A DNA stretch of 64,000 bases from Actinacidiphila yeochonensis CN732 (GCF_000745345.1 NZ_JQNR01000005.1:124001-188000), one strand, 5' to 3'; numbered from the stretch's first letter, positions 46,004-54,918 are shown. Notes: a model not told the origin generated them from the letters alone. Numbers and translations are program-made.

Positions 46004-47479
46004 GTGCATACGGATTTCGACGCTTGTGTGAGGGCCGTCCAGTCGAAGGACGCCCGCTTCGACGGCTGGTTCTACACCGCCGTGCTCACCACGCGGATCT
46101 ACTGCCGCCCCAGCTGCCCCGCGGTGCCGCCCAAGGCCAGGAACATGACCTTCTACCCGAGTGCCGCCGCCGCCCAGCAGGCGGGGTTCCGGGCCTGCAA
46201 GCGCTGCCGCCCCGACGCAAGCCCGGGATCACCGCAGTGGAACGAGCGAGCCGATCTCGTGGCGCGCGCCATGCGCCTGATCGCCGACGGTGTCGTGGAC
46301 CGCGACGGAGTACCGGGCCTGGCCGCCCGCCTGGGGTACAGCACCCGCCAGATCGAGCGGCAGCTGAACGCCGAGCTCGGGGCGGGCCCCCTGGCTATTG
46401 CCCGCGCGCAACGTGCCCAGACGGCCCGCCTGCTGATCGAGACCACGGTCATGCCGATGGGCGCCGTCGCCTTCGCAGCAGGCTTCTCCAGCATCCGCGC
46501 CTTCAACGACACCGTACGGGAGGTATTCGCCCTGACTCCGGGCGAGCTGCGCGCCAGGGTGTCCAAGGGGCGGCCGACCGCTGCCACCGGCACCCTCGCG
46601 CTCCGGTTGCCCTTCCGGCAGCCCCTGACGCCCGACAATCTCTTCGGACATCTGGTGGCCACCGCGGTTCCAGGTGTGGAGGAATGGCGGGACGGGGCGT
46701 ACCGGCGAACCCTGCGGTTGCCCCACGGGCCCGGGATCGTCGAGCTCAGCCCTGCCCCCGACCACATCGGGTGCCGCATGCGGCTGGCGGACTGGCGCGA
46801 CCTGAGCCAGGCGATCAGCCGATGCCGCCGGCTGCTGGATCTGGACGCCGACCCACAGGCCGTCGACGCGCTGCTCTCGTCGGACCCGCGAATGGCACCC
46901 CTCGTCGCCAAGGCGCCCGGACGCCGTGTGCCCGGGGTCGCCGATGGTCCGGAGTTCGCTGTCCGGGCCGTCATCGGCCAGCAGATCTCCACTGCGGCTG
47001 CTCGTACCCACGCCGGGCGCCTGGTGACCGCCTACGGTGAGCACGTGGACGACCCGGGTGGCGGCCTCACACACCTGTTCCCGTCGCCGGAGGCGCTCGC
47101 CGGCTGGGCCCCGGAACGGCTCGCGATGCCGCAGAGCCGCAAGACCACTCTGGCCGCCCTGCTGACCGCTCTGACGACGGGCGACCTCGACCTGGACGTC
47201 GGCAGCGACTGGCTGCGCGCTCGGGCTGCCCTCTCCTCACTGCCCGGCTTCGGCCCGTGGACGGTGGAGACGATCGCGATGCGCGCTCTGGGCGATCCGG
47301 ATGCCTTCCTTCCCACCGATCTGGGCGTCAGGAATGCCGCGGTACACCTGGGACTGCCCGCCACACCCGCCGCTCTGACCCGACACTCTGCCGCTTGGCA
47401 GCCTTGGCGCGCGTATGCGACCCAGTACCTATGGGCGACGGGCGATCATCCGATCAACACTCTTCCCAACCGAACATAA
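46004..47479 (+). CDS. alkA: DNA-3-methyladenine glycosylase 2 with Ada-like N-terminus
   Basis: A 491-residue fusion found in actinomycetes. Residues 1-75 form an Ada-type zinc domain with the methyl-accepting Cys set (IYCRPSCP and CKRC). An AraC-type helix-turn-helix follows (about 85-180: RLGYSTRQIERQL, AGFSSIRAFNDTVRE). The C-terminal half is AlkA with the helix-hairpin-helix LPGFGPWTVETIAMRALG and a catalytic Asp in FLPTDLGV. It would sense phosphotriester damage and excise alkylated bases. GTG at 46004 matches the family start (VHTDFDACVRAVQSKD), although the ribosome site is weak. The ogt gene follows 69 bp downstream. Confidence 0.93.
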   Translation: MHTDFDACVRAVQSKDARFDGWFYTAVLTTRIYCRPSCPAVPPKARNMTFYPSAAAAQQAGFRACKRCRPDASPGSPQWNERADLVARAMRLIADGVVDRDGVPGLAARLGYSTRQIERQLNAELGAGPLAIARAQRAQTARLLIETTVMPMGAVAFAAGFSSIRAFNDTVREVFALTPGELRARVSKGRPTAATGTLALRLPFRQPLTPDNLFGHLVATAVPGVEEWRDGAYRRTLRLPHGPGIVELSPAPDHIGCRMRLADWRDLSQAISRCRRLLDLDADPQAVDALLSSDPRMAPLVAKAPGRRVPGVADGPEFAVRAVIGQQISTAAARTHAGRLVTAYGEHVDDPGGGLTHLFPSPEALAGWAPERLAMPQSRKTTLAALLTALTTGDLDLDVGSDWLRARAALSSLPGFGPWTVETIAMRALGDPDAFLPTDLGVRNAAVHLGLPATPAALTRHSAAWQPWRAYATQYLWATGDHPINTLPNRT

Positions 47480-47548
47480 GGGCACCGGACCGAGATCACC
47501 CGGCGCTCAAGGACCCATGAGCACGACTGCAACGGAAGGCCCCGCACG

Positions 47549-48070
47549 ATGACGACCCTCGGCGCATCTCCAGTGAACGCCGCGCACACCGTGATCGACA
47601 GCCCTTGCGGCCCACTCACCTTGGTGGCCGCCGACGGCGCCCTGGCCGGCCTCTACATGACCGACCACCGCCACCAGCCACCCCTGGAGACCTTCGGCCC
47701 CCGCTCCGATCTCATGATCTTCGACCGGGCCGCAGAACAACTGACCGCCTACTTCGCGGGTGAGAGCACCACGTTCGACCTTGACCTGCACGCAGCAGGA
47801 ACCCCGTTCCAACAACGCGTGTGGGCCGCCCTCCGCACCATTCCCTACGGGGAAACCATCACCTACGGAGAGCTGGCCGAGTCTCTTGGACAGCCGACAG
47901 CCTCCCGCGCCGTTGGCCTGGCCAACGGACGGAACCCGATCAGCATCATCGTCCCCTGCCACCGGGTCATCGGTGCGAACGGGAGCATGACCGGCTACGG
48001 CGGGGGCATCAGCCGCAAGCAGTGGCTGCTCGACTTCGAACGAGGCGCCGTGCAGCCAACCCTGCTGTAA
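47549..48070 (+). CDS. ogt: Methylated-DNA--protein-cysteine methyltransferase
   Basis: A 173-residue suicide enzyme that takes a methyl group from O6-methylguanine. The active-site motif PCHRV gives Cys137, and the upstream helix-turn-helix has [14 protein letters not shown] with the Arg finger. [17 protein letters not shown] is the usual entry to the C-terminal domain. It follows the AlkA-type gene closely on the same strand, forming an alkylation-repair pair that is probably co-expressed through the Ada-like activator. Confidence 0.95.
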   Translation: MTTLGASPVNAAHTVIDSPCGPLTLVAADGALAGLYMTDHRHQPPLETFGPRSDLMIFDRAAEQLTAYFAGESTTFDLDLHAAGTPFQQRVWAALRTIPYGETITYGELAESLGQPTASRAVGLANGRNPISIIVPCHRVIGANGSMTGYGGGISRKQWLLDFERGAVQPTLL

Positions 48071-48111
48071 CGAATGCGCGTATGAGTTGCAGCCCGAAGG
48101 AGTGACCTGGT

Positions 48112-48711
48112 TCAGGAGAGGCCCAGCGCGGGGACCACGACCGCGTCGATGAAGCGGTGGCTGTACTCCGGGTCCGGATCGACACCTTCGATGGCCGGAC
48201 GGGCAAGTGCCGCCCCGAAGAGCATGTGCGGCACGAAGCCGCGTGCCGGGCAGTCCGCCGCCAGCTCACCCCGGTCGATCGACCGCTGCACAAGTTCGCG
48301 GAAGTTGGCCAGCTCAGGCTCGATGAGCAGGTCGCGCAGCGCTCGGAAGAGGTCCTCGTTGCGGAAGGCGGCATGCGACAGCCCGCGCATCAGCTCCTGA
48401 TCGCGCTGGACCTCGGCCTGGTCGTGCAGTCGGACGAGTTCGTGCAGGTCGCCTGCGAGCGTGCCGGTGTCGATGTCGGCGAGCGACACCGGCTTGCACT
48501 GCCGAAGCGCCGTGGCGACCAGTTCGGGCTTGCCCTTCCATTGCCGGTACAAGGTGGCCTTGCTCGACCGGGTACGCGCGGCCACCGCGTCCATCGTCAA
48601 CGCCTCGTAGCCGACCTCGCGCAGCAGCTCGACCACCGCCTCGAACAGCTCCTGCTCGCGCTCCGGGGTCAGGCGGGTACGCCGCGGGGTGCTGCTCGTC
48701 TCCGGCGGCAT
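48112..48711 (-). CDS. TetR-family transcriptional regulator
   Basis: A 199-residue TetR/AcrR regulator. The helix-turn-helix is AVVELLREVGYEALTMDAVAA followed by RSSKATLYRQWKGKPELVA (the text is split here; both parts are contiguous). The C-terminal domain is all-helical, with YSHRFIDAVVVPALGLS at the end. ATG at 48711 has GGAGGGAAG upstream. No efflux pump or enzyme gene is adjacent on either strand: ogt lies convergent on one side and noncoding DNA on the other. Its target may be distant or lost. Two inverted repeats lie upstream. Confidence 0.9.
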   Translation of the reverse strand: MPPETSSTPRRTRLTPEREQELFEAVVELLREVGYEALTMDAVAARTRSSKATLYRQWKGKPELVATALRQCKPVSLADIDTGTLAGDLHELVRLHDQAEVQRDQELMRGLSHAAFRNEDLFRALRDLLIEPELANFRELVQRSIDRGELAADCPARGFVPHMLFGAALARPAIEGVDPDPEYSHRFIDAVVVPALGLS

Positions 48712-48795
48712 GTCGTGCTTCCCTCCTGCGTACCGGCCACGTGCCACCCCCACGTGCAGCGCATCCGTGCGCGGTGCGGGCGACTGTGGAGAAAC

Positions 48796-48808
48796 GGTGT
48801 CGTACACC
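48796..48808. promoter_or_regulatory. Candidate TetR operator near the TetR promoter
   Basis: GGTGT-CGT-ACACC is a short perfect inverted repeat 85 nt upstream of the TetR start. The minus-strand sequence GTGTACGACACC resembles operators of TetR-type efflux regulators in actinomycetes. Confidence 0.5.
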
Positions 48809-48824
48809 AATGAGAGTAGACGGC

Positions 48825-48856
48825 CCACGATCGAAACGCCACCGTTTCGATCGTGG
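48825..48856. repeat. Long perfect inverted repeat upstream of the TetR gene
   Basis: Arms CCACGATCGAAAC (48825-48837) and GTTTCGATCGTGG (48844-48856) have a 6-nt spacer GCCACC. It is 114 nt upstream of the TetR start. It could be an operator, a terminator for a lost gene, or both. Confidence 0.7.
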
Positions 48857-49490
48857 CTCACGCCACCCGGAATCCGCCGACGCCGCCCGGAGGCTCGCAA
48901 AGGGCAGACGCCCCGCGGGCCCAGGTCCGCCGGTCAACGGCAGATCGTCCTCGACTCGATCCGCCGCTGGCCGAGGACTGGGTACCGCTCCCGCAGGCGC
49001 GACATCACCCGGCCGAGTGATCACCGCCGGCCCCAGGTGAGGTGACACCTTTGTCGAACTCGACTCTCGACGCGCGGCCCACGGCCCCCTTCACGCTTTG
49101 CGGACTCATGCGCCGCCCGCACCCTGCGGCTCTCCCGACAACCCGGCCGAGCGGCCGGCCGGGACGCGGCCTCGCCACGGCGGAGGGCGCGGCGAGGACC
49201 GGACCGGACCGGCTCCCCTGGATCAGGGAAGGGCTTTAGGGGTTCCGGGAACGGCACGGAGAAGGTCCCGCACGCTGCAGGACGCGAGCGCGCACAACGC
49301 CGCACGCCACCAGGAACCAGCCCGCGCCCACTCCACGGGCCTCCGCCGAACCGGAGGGCGATGCGGCCATCCACTGAGGCCAGATGTCCGCACAACACGA
49401 ACCGCAGGCAGCTGAGCCCTCATTCAGCCCACCGCACGATCCCATCAGCCTGGGCGCGCGGAGTTCAGCCTGAACAAGCTCATCGTGAAA
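48857..49490. other. Noncoding region left of tRNA-Ala
   Basis: No gene that resembles a known family was found on either strand in about 630 bp. Codon-position bias is weak. The region may hold decayed sequence, since the divergent partner expected for the TetR gene is missing. Confidence 0.4.
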
Positions 49491-49493
49491 CGC

Positions 49494-49532
49494 CGAGATC
49501 CCGCCCGATCAATCAGATCGGACGGGATCTCG
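49494..49532 (-). terminator. Terminator after tRNA-Ala
   Basis: A 17-bp stem (49494-49510 with 49516-49532) has loop AATCA. Its single non-standard pair is G-U in minus-strand RNA. It lies 39 nt after the tRNA 3' end. Confidence 0.8.
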
Positions 49533-49571
49533 TGAACTCTTCCTGAGCGAACTCAAGAACAGTCGTGCAAG

Positions 49572-49645
49572 TGGACCTGAGGGGATTCGAACCCCTGACC
49601 CCCTCGATGCGAACGAGGTGCGCTACCGGACTGCGCCACAGGCCC
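49572..49645 (-). tRNA. tRNA-Ala (anticodon CGC)
   Basis: A full 74-nt cloverleaf. The acceptor stem is GGGCCTG with CAGGTCC (one G-U pair) and discriminator A. The anticodon stem is CCTCG/CGAGG with loop TTCGCAT, giving CGC. The T arm holds GGTTCGAATCC. CCA is not encoded. No direct repeat of its 3' end was noticed elsewhere in the window, so there is no sign of use as an integration site here. Confidence 0.95.
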
Positions 49646-49741
49646 TTGCAACGAGGAAAACTCTAGCATCCCGACGAGGGTGCTCGTTAACGGGTTGCCC
49701 GGCAGGTCGGAGACCGACAGGGCCCCCCGGACAGCGGGCGG

Positions 49742-50818
49742 CTACTCGTTGGCGGCGCGCCGCCGAGCGGGGTCCTCGTACTGGTCGAAGAGCGGCGTGC
49801 GAGAGGCGCGAGGGCGCCGTGGCGTCGACGGGGCTTCACCCCTGTGGCCGCGGGGACCGCCAGCGGGCTCCGCGTCGCGCTCCTCGTGGCCCTGAGGACG
49901 CTCACCGGGAGCAGACCCCGACGTTGTCGGGCTCCACGAGTCCGAGGCGCCGGGCCCCGGACTGCGCGGAGCTACGGGGGCGGTGACATAGGTCGGCAAC
50001 GGCACGGGGGCCGGGTCCCAGCCGTCAGCGTCAGCCGTCGGGCTGCGCTGCTGGTCGACCCACTCGGCGTGGTCGGTCTGCTCGACGACGGCACGGCGGT
50101 CAGCTGTACGAACCGAACGCGCCGGCACCGGGCCCATCTCGGAGCGCAGCTGCGAGCCGGCCCCTGCAGCCGGCGCCGGCCGATCCTCTCCGGCCGTCGC
50201 AGGCGCCGACTTCGGCGCCCTGGGCGCACGGAGGCGGCGGGCGGCCTCGACGGCATGGCGCTGATCGATCCGCACCTCGTAGCGTCGCCGCTCCTGGCGG
50301 CGCATCTGGCCGATGTAGAGAGTGAGGAGCACTGCGGGCACCGCGGGGGCCCAGAGCAACGCGACGCCGCCGACAGCCGCGGCGATGGCGCCGGCGGTGA
50401 AGGCAAGGAAGAGCAGCGTCGTGGTGCGGCGCCGCCGCGCGAGCACGGTGGCACGCTGCGCCTGCTGAAGGCCCGCGGGGGCAGGTGCGGCACCGGAACG
50501 CGACGCGGGCTTGCGTACCTCCGTGACGGGGACCGCGAGGCCACGCACATCGACCGCGTCACCCAGGACGGGCTCGTCGGCGCCTTGCTCCTCGCCTCCA
50601 GTCTGTTCCTGGACGTCGGGCGACGGGGCGCCGTCGCCGCGCGCCTTGGCGACGCGACGCTCCATCGCCGCCCGTCCGGACAGCAGCCGGATGGCGGTGC
50701 TGAAGCGTTCCGTCGGGCGCGCCTCGTTGAGCTCGTCCTGCCTGCGGAGCCACATCGGCACCAGGTAGGCGGCCCAGGCCCCGACGATGACTGCGTAGAT
50801 GAGGCCGCTACTGCTCAC
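49742..50818 (-). CDS. sepX: Divisome membrane protein SepX/GlpR
   Basis: A 358-residue membrane protein. The N-terminal segment SSSGLIYAVIVGAWAAYLVP is a membrane anchor, followed by WLRRQDELNEARPTERFSTA. A double membrane hairpin lies at about 133-168 (LLFLAFTAGAIAAAVGGVAL and ALLWAPAVPAVLLTLYIG). A cytoplasmic part is Pro- and Ala-rich and ends in SRTPLFDQYEDPARRRAANE. This matches SepX of Streptomyces and GlpR, the receptor of the gephyrin-like protein Glp in Corynebacterium, both needed for normal cell division. Its place two genes from glp and rimJ-like genes is the conserved context. GTG start at 50818. Confidence 0.87.
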   Translation of the reverse strand: MSSSGLIYAVIVGAWAAYLVPMWLRRQDELNEARPTERFSTAIRLLSGRAAMERRVAKARGDGAPSPDVQEQTGGEEQGADEPVLGDAVDVRGLAVPVTEVRKPASRSGAAPAPAGLQQAQRATVLARRRRTTTLLFLAFTAGAIAAAVGGVALLWAPAVPAVLLTLYIGQMRRQERRRYEVRIDQRHAVEAARRLRAPRAPKSAPATAGEDRPAPAAGAGSQLRSEMGPVPARSVRTADRRAVVEQTDHAEWVDQQRSPTADADGWDPAPVPLPTYVTAPVAPRSPGPGASDSWSPTTSGSAPGERPQGHEERDAEPAGGPRGHRGEAPSTPRRPRASRTPLFDQYEDPARRRAANE

Positions 50819-50936
50819 GACCTACACGGTAGGGCCGAACGTGGCACCCTCATGGCAATTCGGCTCGGCGTGTCGCACGATCTGGCTGATACGGCGAGAT
50901 TTTTGTGCGATAGACATTCTTAATCGAACGACAGTG

Positions 50937-51542
50937 TTATTTTAGGTGCGTGCCCGGCTGTCTACCCGGCCTGGCCTGTCGCCACCTGTTGAGGAGCCCG
51001 TCCGGCACCTCTTCGGCGGTCAGTGCGTAGACGAGATGATCACGCCATCCTCCGTCGATATGGAGATAGCGCGGGCGCAGCCCTTCCTCCCTGAAGCCGA
51101 GCTTCTCCGCCACTCGACGGCTGGGACCGTTCTCCGGGCGGATGCACACCTCCACCCGGTGCAGCCCGACCCGCCGGAAGCAGTGGTCGACGGCAAGCGC
51201 CACGGAGGTGGGCATCACCCCGCGTCCGGCAACCGCCTCGTCGACCCAGTAGCCGATGTGAGCCGAGCACATGGACCCCCAGGTGATGCCGGCGACGGTG
51301 AGCTGGCCGGCCAGCCGCCCCTGGTAGTCGATGACGAACGGCAGCATGCGCCCGGCATTCGCCTCTCGTCGCAGATGCCGCACCATCTGACGGTAGGTCG
51401 GGCGCTGGACGACGTGACCAGGAGGCGCCGGGGGCACCGTCGCCTCCCAACGGCGCAGCCACTCACGGTTGCGGCGGTTGACCTCGCGCCAGGCACGCTG
51501 GTCGCGCATCCGGATTGGGCGGAGGGTGATGTCACCGTCCAC
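50937..51542 (-). CDS. RimJ-like GNAT N-acetyltransferase
   Basis: A 201-residue acetyltransferase of the RimJ/RimL group. It begins with GDITLRPIRMRDQRAWREV, has the acetyl-CoA region YWVDEAVAGRGVMPTSVAL and the C-terminal helix VEVCIRPENGPSRRVAEKLGF. RimJ acetylates N-termini of ribosomal protein S5, but the real substrate of the actinobacterial protein is unknown. It lies between sepX/glpR and the molybdenum cofactor genes; galU-glp-rimJ-glpR is a conserved order in actinobacteria, so a link to the division module is possible. Confidence 0.9.
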   Translation of the reverse strand: MDGDITLRPIRMRDQRAWREVNRRNREWLRRWEATVPPAPPGHVVQRPTYRQMVRHLRREANAGRMLPFVIDYQGRLAGQLTVAGITWGSMCSAHIGYWVDEAVAGRGVMPTSVALAVDHCFRRVGLHRVEVCIRPENGPSRRVAEKLGFREEGLRPRYLHIDGGWRDHLVYALTAEEVPDGLLNRWRQARPGRQPGTHLK

Positions 51543-51565
51543 CAGTTCGGCGGGCCATGACCCGT

Positions 51566-52123
51566 TCAGCTCGGTCTCCCAGTGACGGAATGCGGATCAT
51601 CATCGGAAGGATGGTGATCCGACTGCTCTTGCGGGTGATCGCCACCGCGGATCTGATCCACGGCGTGCAGAAGGAGGGGAGCGAGAACGGCCAGGCCGTC
51701 CTTAACGCCGCCGGTGGATCCCGGGAGGTTCACCACCAGGGTGCGGCCGCCAACACCGGCGATCCCGCGCGAGAGGACGGCCGCGGGTACCTTCTCACGG
51801 CCCGCGGCCCGGATCGCCTCGGCGATGCCGGGGACCTCGTAGTCGAGGACCGTCCGGGTGGCCTCCGGGGTACGGTCGCTGGGTGAGATGCCGGTACCGC
51901 CGGTGGTCACGACAAGGTCGTATCCCTCCGCGACGGCTTCCCTGAGCACCTGGGCGACAGGGTCGCCGTCGGGGACGACGCGGGGGCCGTCGACGTCGAA
52001 GCCCAGGTCGGCGAGCGAAGCGGCCACGAGAGGGCCACCGCGGTCTTCGTAGACGCCGGCCGCCGCTCGGTTGGACGCGGTGACGGCAAGGGCGCGGGGC
52101 CGGGGGTCCGGCTTGTCCGTCAC
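51566..52123 (-). CDS. Molybdenum cofactor biosynthesis protein (MogA/MoaB family)
   Basis: A 185-residue MoaB/Mog-type protein that adenylylates molybdopterin before metal insertion. The signature is DLVVTTGGTGISPSDRTPEAT (about residues 69-88; written here in part). The N-terminal ALAVTASNRAAAGVYEDRGG and VVNLPGSTGGVKD also fit. The C-terminal 25 residues are His- and Asp-rich (DHHPSDDDPHS). It starts with GTG, overlapping the moaC stop by four bases (52120-52123), so the two cofactor genes are coupled. Confidence 0.92.
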   Translation of the reverse strand: MTDKPDPRPRALAVTASNRAAAGVYEDRGGPLVAASLADLGFDVDGPRVVPDGDPVAQVLREAVAEGYDLVVTTGGTGISPSDRTPEATRTVLDYEVPGIAEAIRAAGREKVPAAVLSRGIAGVGGRTLVVNLPGSTGGVKDGLAVLAPLLLHAVDQIRGGDHPQEQSDHHPSDDDPHSVTGRPS

Positions 52124-52602
52124 GGCCTGCGCCAGTCGCCGGACTTGCCGCCGGTCTTCTCCTCGACCCGCACGTCGGTCACCGTGGCGCCCTTGTCGAC
52201 CGCTTTGACCATGTCGACGATGGTCAGTCCGGCGACGGCGACGGCTGTAAGGGCCTCCATCTCCACACCGGTGCGGTCGGTGGTCTTCACCGTGGCGGTG
52301 ATCTCGACGGCGTCGTCGGCCACGGCCAGATCCACCGTCACGCCGGCCACGGCCAGCGGGTGGCAGAGGGGGATGAGCTCGGGGGTGCGCTTGGCGCCCA
52401 TGATGCCGGCGACACGGGCCACTGCCAGGGCATCGCCCTTCGGCACCCCGTCACCGCGCAGCAGTTCCACGACACGCGGAGCGACGAGAACGCGACCCGT
52501 CGCTCGGGCGGTGCGCGCGGTGACGTCCTTGGCGGAAACGTCGACCATGCGGGCGGCTCCCGCCTCGTCGACATGGGTGAGGTGCTGCTGCGGGCTGGTC
52601 AT
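52120..52602 (-). CDS. moaC: Cyclic pyranopterin monophosphate synthase
   Basis: A 160-residue MoaC that works with MoaA to turn GTP into cyclic pyranopterin monophosphate, the first step of molybdenum cofactor synthesis. It begins near LTHVDEAGAARMVDVSAKDV and has the conserved GIMGAKRTPELIPLCHPLAV and GVEMEALTAVAVAGLTIVDM motifs. The length is normal. It sits between glp/moeA and mog and is coupled to mog by a four-base overlap. Confidence 0.97.
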   Translation of the reverse strand: MTSPQQHLTHVDEAGAARMVDVSAKDVTARTARATGRVLVAPRVVELLRGDGVPKGDALAVARVAGIMGAKRTPELIPLCHPLAVAGVTVDLAVADDAVEITATVKTTDRTGVEMEALTAVAVAGLTIVDMVKAVDKGATVTDVRVEEKTGGKSGDWRRP

Positions 52603-52690
52603 CGTTCTCCCGTGCGGTCTCTTGGGCAGACACCGTACCGGCCCGGAGGCTCACCTGCTGCGGGGGGCCGCGCGCCCCGAAGAGACCTGG

Positions 52691-54013
52691 TCAGTCGAGT
52701 ACCACCACGTCGACCTCGGTGCCGGCGGCGAAGGCGGTGACCTTCTCCGGTACGACGATCAGTGCATCCGCCTGGGCCAGTGCTCCGACCAGGTGGGATG
52801 AGGCGCCACCCACAGGGGTGACCGTTCCGGACTGCTTGTCGTACCGACCCCGCAGGAACTGCCTCCGTCCCTCCGGTGATCCGTCGACGGCCTGCGTGCA
52901 TACGGCCCGTACGACATCCCGATGAACGTCGTTCGCACCCATAAGGGTGCGGATCGCGGGCCGGACGAACAACTCGAAGGACACGTAGGCGCTGACAGGG
53001 TTGCCCGGGAGAGCGAGCAGCGGTGTCCGGTCAGGGCCGATCCGGCCGAAGCCCTGCGGCTTGCCCGGCTGCATCGCAAGCCTCCGGAAATCGACGTGTC
53101 CCGCGGCGCTCTCCGCCTGTTCCCCGAAGGATCCGCCCAGGCTGGACAGCGCCTCCTTGACGACGTCGTACGCGCCGACACTCACCCCGCCGCTGGTGAC
53201 GATGACGTCGGCGCGGATGAGTTGGTCCTCGATGGTGGCGCGCAGCGTCTCCACCTGGTCCGGCACGGCACCCACTCGGTACGCGACGGCTCCGGCAGCC
53301 CGGGCGGCGGCGGTCAGGGCGTAACTGTTGGAGTCGTGGATCCGGCCCGGACCGAGCTCCTGGCCGGGCGGGACGAGTTCGCTGCCGGTGGAGAGGACCA
53401 CGACGCGCGGCCGCGGCCGCACCGCGACGGTGCCGCGGCCGATGGCGGCCAGCAGGGCGATCTGCGGCGGACCCAGGACGGTTCCGGCCGCCAGGGCGAG
53501 CTCGCCGACGGAGACGTCACTCCCACGCTCCCGGACGAACTGCCCCGCAGTGGCCGGGCGGTGCACCCGCACCTCTCCGGTGGCGCCGGAAGGGTCGTCG
53601 GCGTATGCCGTCATGGATTCCGCCGGGCCTTCGCCGGTGCCTCCGTCGGTCCACTCCACGGGAACGACGGCCTCAGCGCCCGGCGGGAGAGCGGCGCCGG
53701 TCATGATCCGGGCAGCCTGGCCGGGGCCGACGGCGGGGAACTCGCCGACTCCGGCCGCCACGTCGCCGATGACGTCGAGGACGGCTGGGTGTTCAGGGGT
53801 GGCGGCTTCCACGTCGGCAGCGCGTACGGCGTAGCCGTCCATGGAGCTGTTGGCGAACGGCGGCAGCGAGGCCACCACGGTGACATCGTCAACGAGGACG
53901 CATCCCTGGGCGTCGAGGAGCGGCAGTTCGATCGGATCGAGCGGCCGCAGTTGTCCGAGGATGCTGTCCAGATGCTCGGAGACGGACCACACCCGGTCGG
54001 CGCCTTGACTCAC
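52691..54013 (-). CDS. glp: Gephyrin-like molybdotransferase Glp (MoeA family)
   Basis: A 440-residue MoeA-family protein. It begins with WSVSEHLDSILGQLRPLDP and includes PPFANSSMDGYAVRAADV, ARIMTGAALPPGAEAVVPVE, VVLSTGSELVPPG and VTSGGVSVGAYDVVKEAL. MoeA inserts molybdate into molybdopterin. In actinobacteria the copy next to galU and sepX/glpR is Glp, which binds FtsZ and its membrane receptor GlpR in cell division. The neighbours here are those genes, so a division role is likely, with or without the cofactor role. The GTG start overlaps the galU stop by four bases. Confidence 0.93.
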   Translation of the reverse strand: MSQGADRVWSVSEHLDSILGQLRPLDPIELPLLDAQGCVLVDDVTVVASLPPFANSSMDGYAVRAADVEAATPEHPAVLDVIGDVAAGVGEFPAVGPGQAARIMTGAALPPGAEAVVPVEWTDGGTGEGPAESMTAYADDPSGATGEVRVHRPATAGQFVRERGSDVSVGELALAAGTVLGPPQIALLAAIGRGTVAVRPRPRVVVLSTGSELVPPGQELGPGRIHDSNSYALTAAARAAGAVAYRVGAVPDQVETLRATIEDQLIRADVIVTSGGVSVGAYDVVKEALSSLGGSFGEQAESAAGHVDFRRLAMQPGKPQGFGRIGPDRTPLLALPGNPVSAYVSFELFVRPAIRTLMGANDVHRDVVRAVCTQAVDGSPEGRRQFLRGRYDKQSGTVTPVGGASSHLVGALAQADALIVVPEKVTAFAAGTEVDVVVLD

Positions 54014-54918
54014 TCTTGCATCTCCTCGTTGACGTACGAACGCAGCCAGGCTCGGAAGTCCGGCCCCAGGTCATCACGTTCGCATGCCAGTCGGACAATC
54101 GCACGCAGGTAGTCGGCCCTGTCGCCGGTGTCGTAACGGCGTCCGTTGAAGACGACGCCGTGCACCAGGCCGCCCTTGTCATCGCGGTGGGCCAGCTCCC
54201 GCAGGGCGTCGGTCAGCTGGATCTCGCCTCCGCGTCCCGGTCGGGTCTTCTTGAGCGTTTCGAAGACGACCGAGTCCAGGACATATCGGCCGATGACCGC
54301 ATAACACGACGGCGCCTGCGCGGCCTCGGGCTTCTCCACAAGGTCGGTGACGCGGACCACGCCCTCCTCGCCAGTGGCCTCTATGGCGGCAGATCCGTAC
54401 AAGTGGATGCTCGCGGGATCGACCTCCATCAGCGCGACGACACTGCCGCCGTACTGCTCCTGGACGGCGATCATGCGCGACAGCAGCGGGTCGCGGGGAT
54501 CGATCAGGTCGTCACCCAGAAGGACGGCGAAGGGCTGGTCCCCTACGTGCGGCTCGGCGCAGAGGACGGCGTGGCCAAGTCCTCGGGGATCGCCCTGCCG
54601 TACATAGTGCATGGTTGCGAGGTCGCTGGACTCCCGCACCCGGGCGAGGCGGGAGTCGTCACCCTTGCGCGTGAGGGTCTCTTCGAGCTCGTAGTTGCGG
54701 TCGAAGTGGTCCTCCAGGGGACGCTTGTTGCGCCCTGTGATCATCAGAACATCCGACAGACCAGCGGCGACAGCCTCTTCCACCACGTACTGGATCGCCG
54801 GCTTGTCGACCACCGGGAGCATCTCCTTGGGCGTCGCCTTGGTAGCCGGCAGGAACCTGGTGCCGAGACCGGCTGCAGGGATGACAGCCTTGGAGATCCG
54901 CGCGCGAGTACTCGTCAT
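54010..54918 (-). CDS. galU: UTP--glucose-1-phosphate uridylyltransferase
   Basis: A 302-residue GalU that makes UDP-glucose from glucose 1-phosphate and UTP, feeding cell-envelope glycans and the Leloir cycle. The start AVIPAAGLGTRFLPATKATPKEML (split: PAAGLGTRFLP and ATKATPKEML) and VDKPAIQYVVEEAV, EKPEAAQAPS and RGGEIQLTDALREL are family motifs. It leads the block galU-glp, joined by a four-base overlap. It is divergent from the cyclo-ligase gene, with 49 bp between start codons. Confidence 0.97.
   Translation of the reverse strand: MTSTRARISKAVIPAAGLGTRFLPATKATPKEMLPVVDKPAIQYVVEEAVAAGLSDVLMITGRNKRPLEDHFDRNYELEETLTRKGDDSRLARVRESSDLATMHYVRQGDPRGLGHAVLCAEPHVGDQPFAVLLGDDLIDPRDPLLSRMIAVQEQYGGSVVALMEVDPASIHLYGSAAIEATGEEGVVRVTDLVEKPEAAQAPSCYAVIGRYVLDSVVFETLKKTRPGRGGEIQLTDALRELAHRDDKGGLVHGVVFNGRRYDTGDRADYLRAIVRLACERDDLGPDFRAWLRSYVNEEMQE

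Noticed and set aside
49236..49445. Short minus-strand frames with possible gene remnants left of tRNA-Ala
   Set aside because: Fragments could not be matched to any family; reporting a pseudogene here would be guesswork.
49572..49645. tRNA-Ala as an attachment site for an integrated element covering 29-49 kb
   Set aside because: No integrase gene and no second copy of the tRNA 3' end were noticed in the window.
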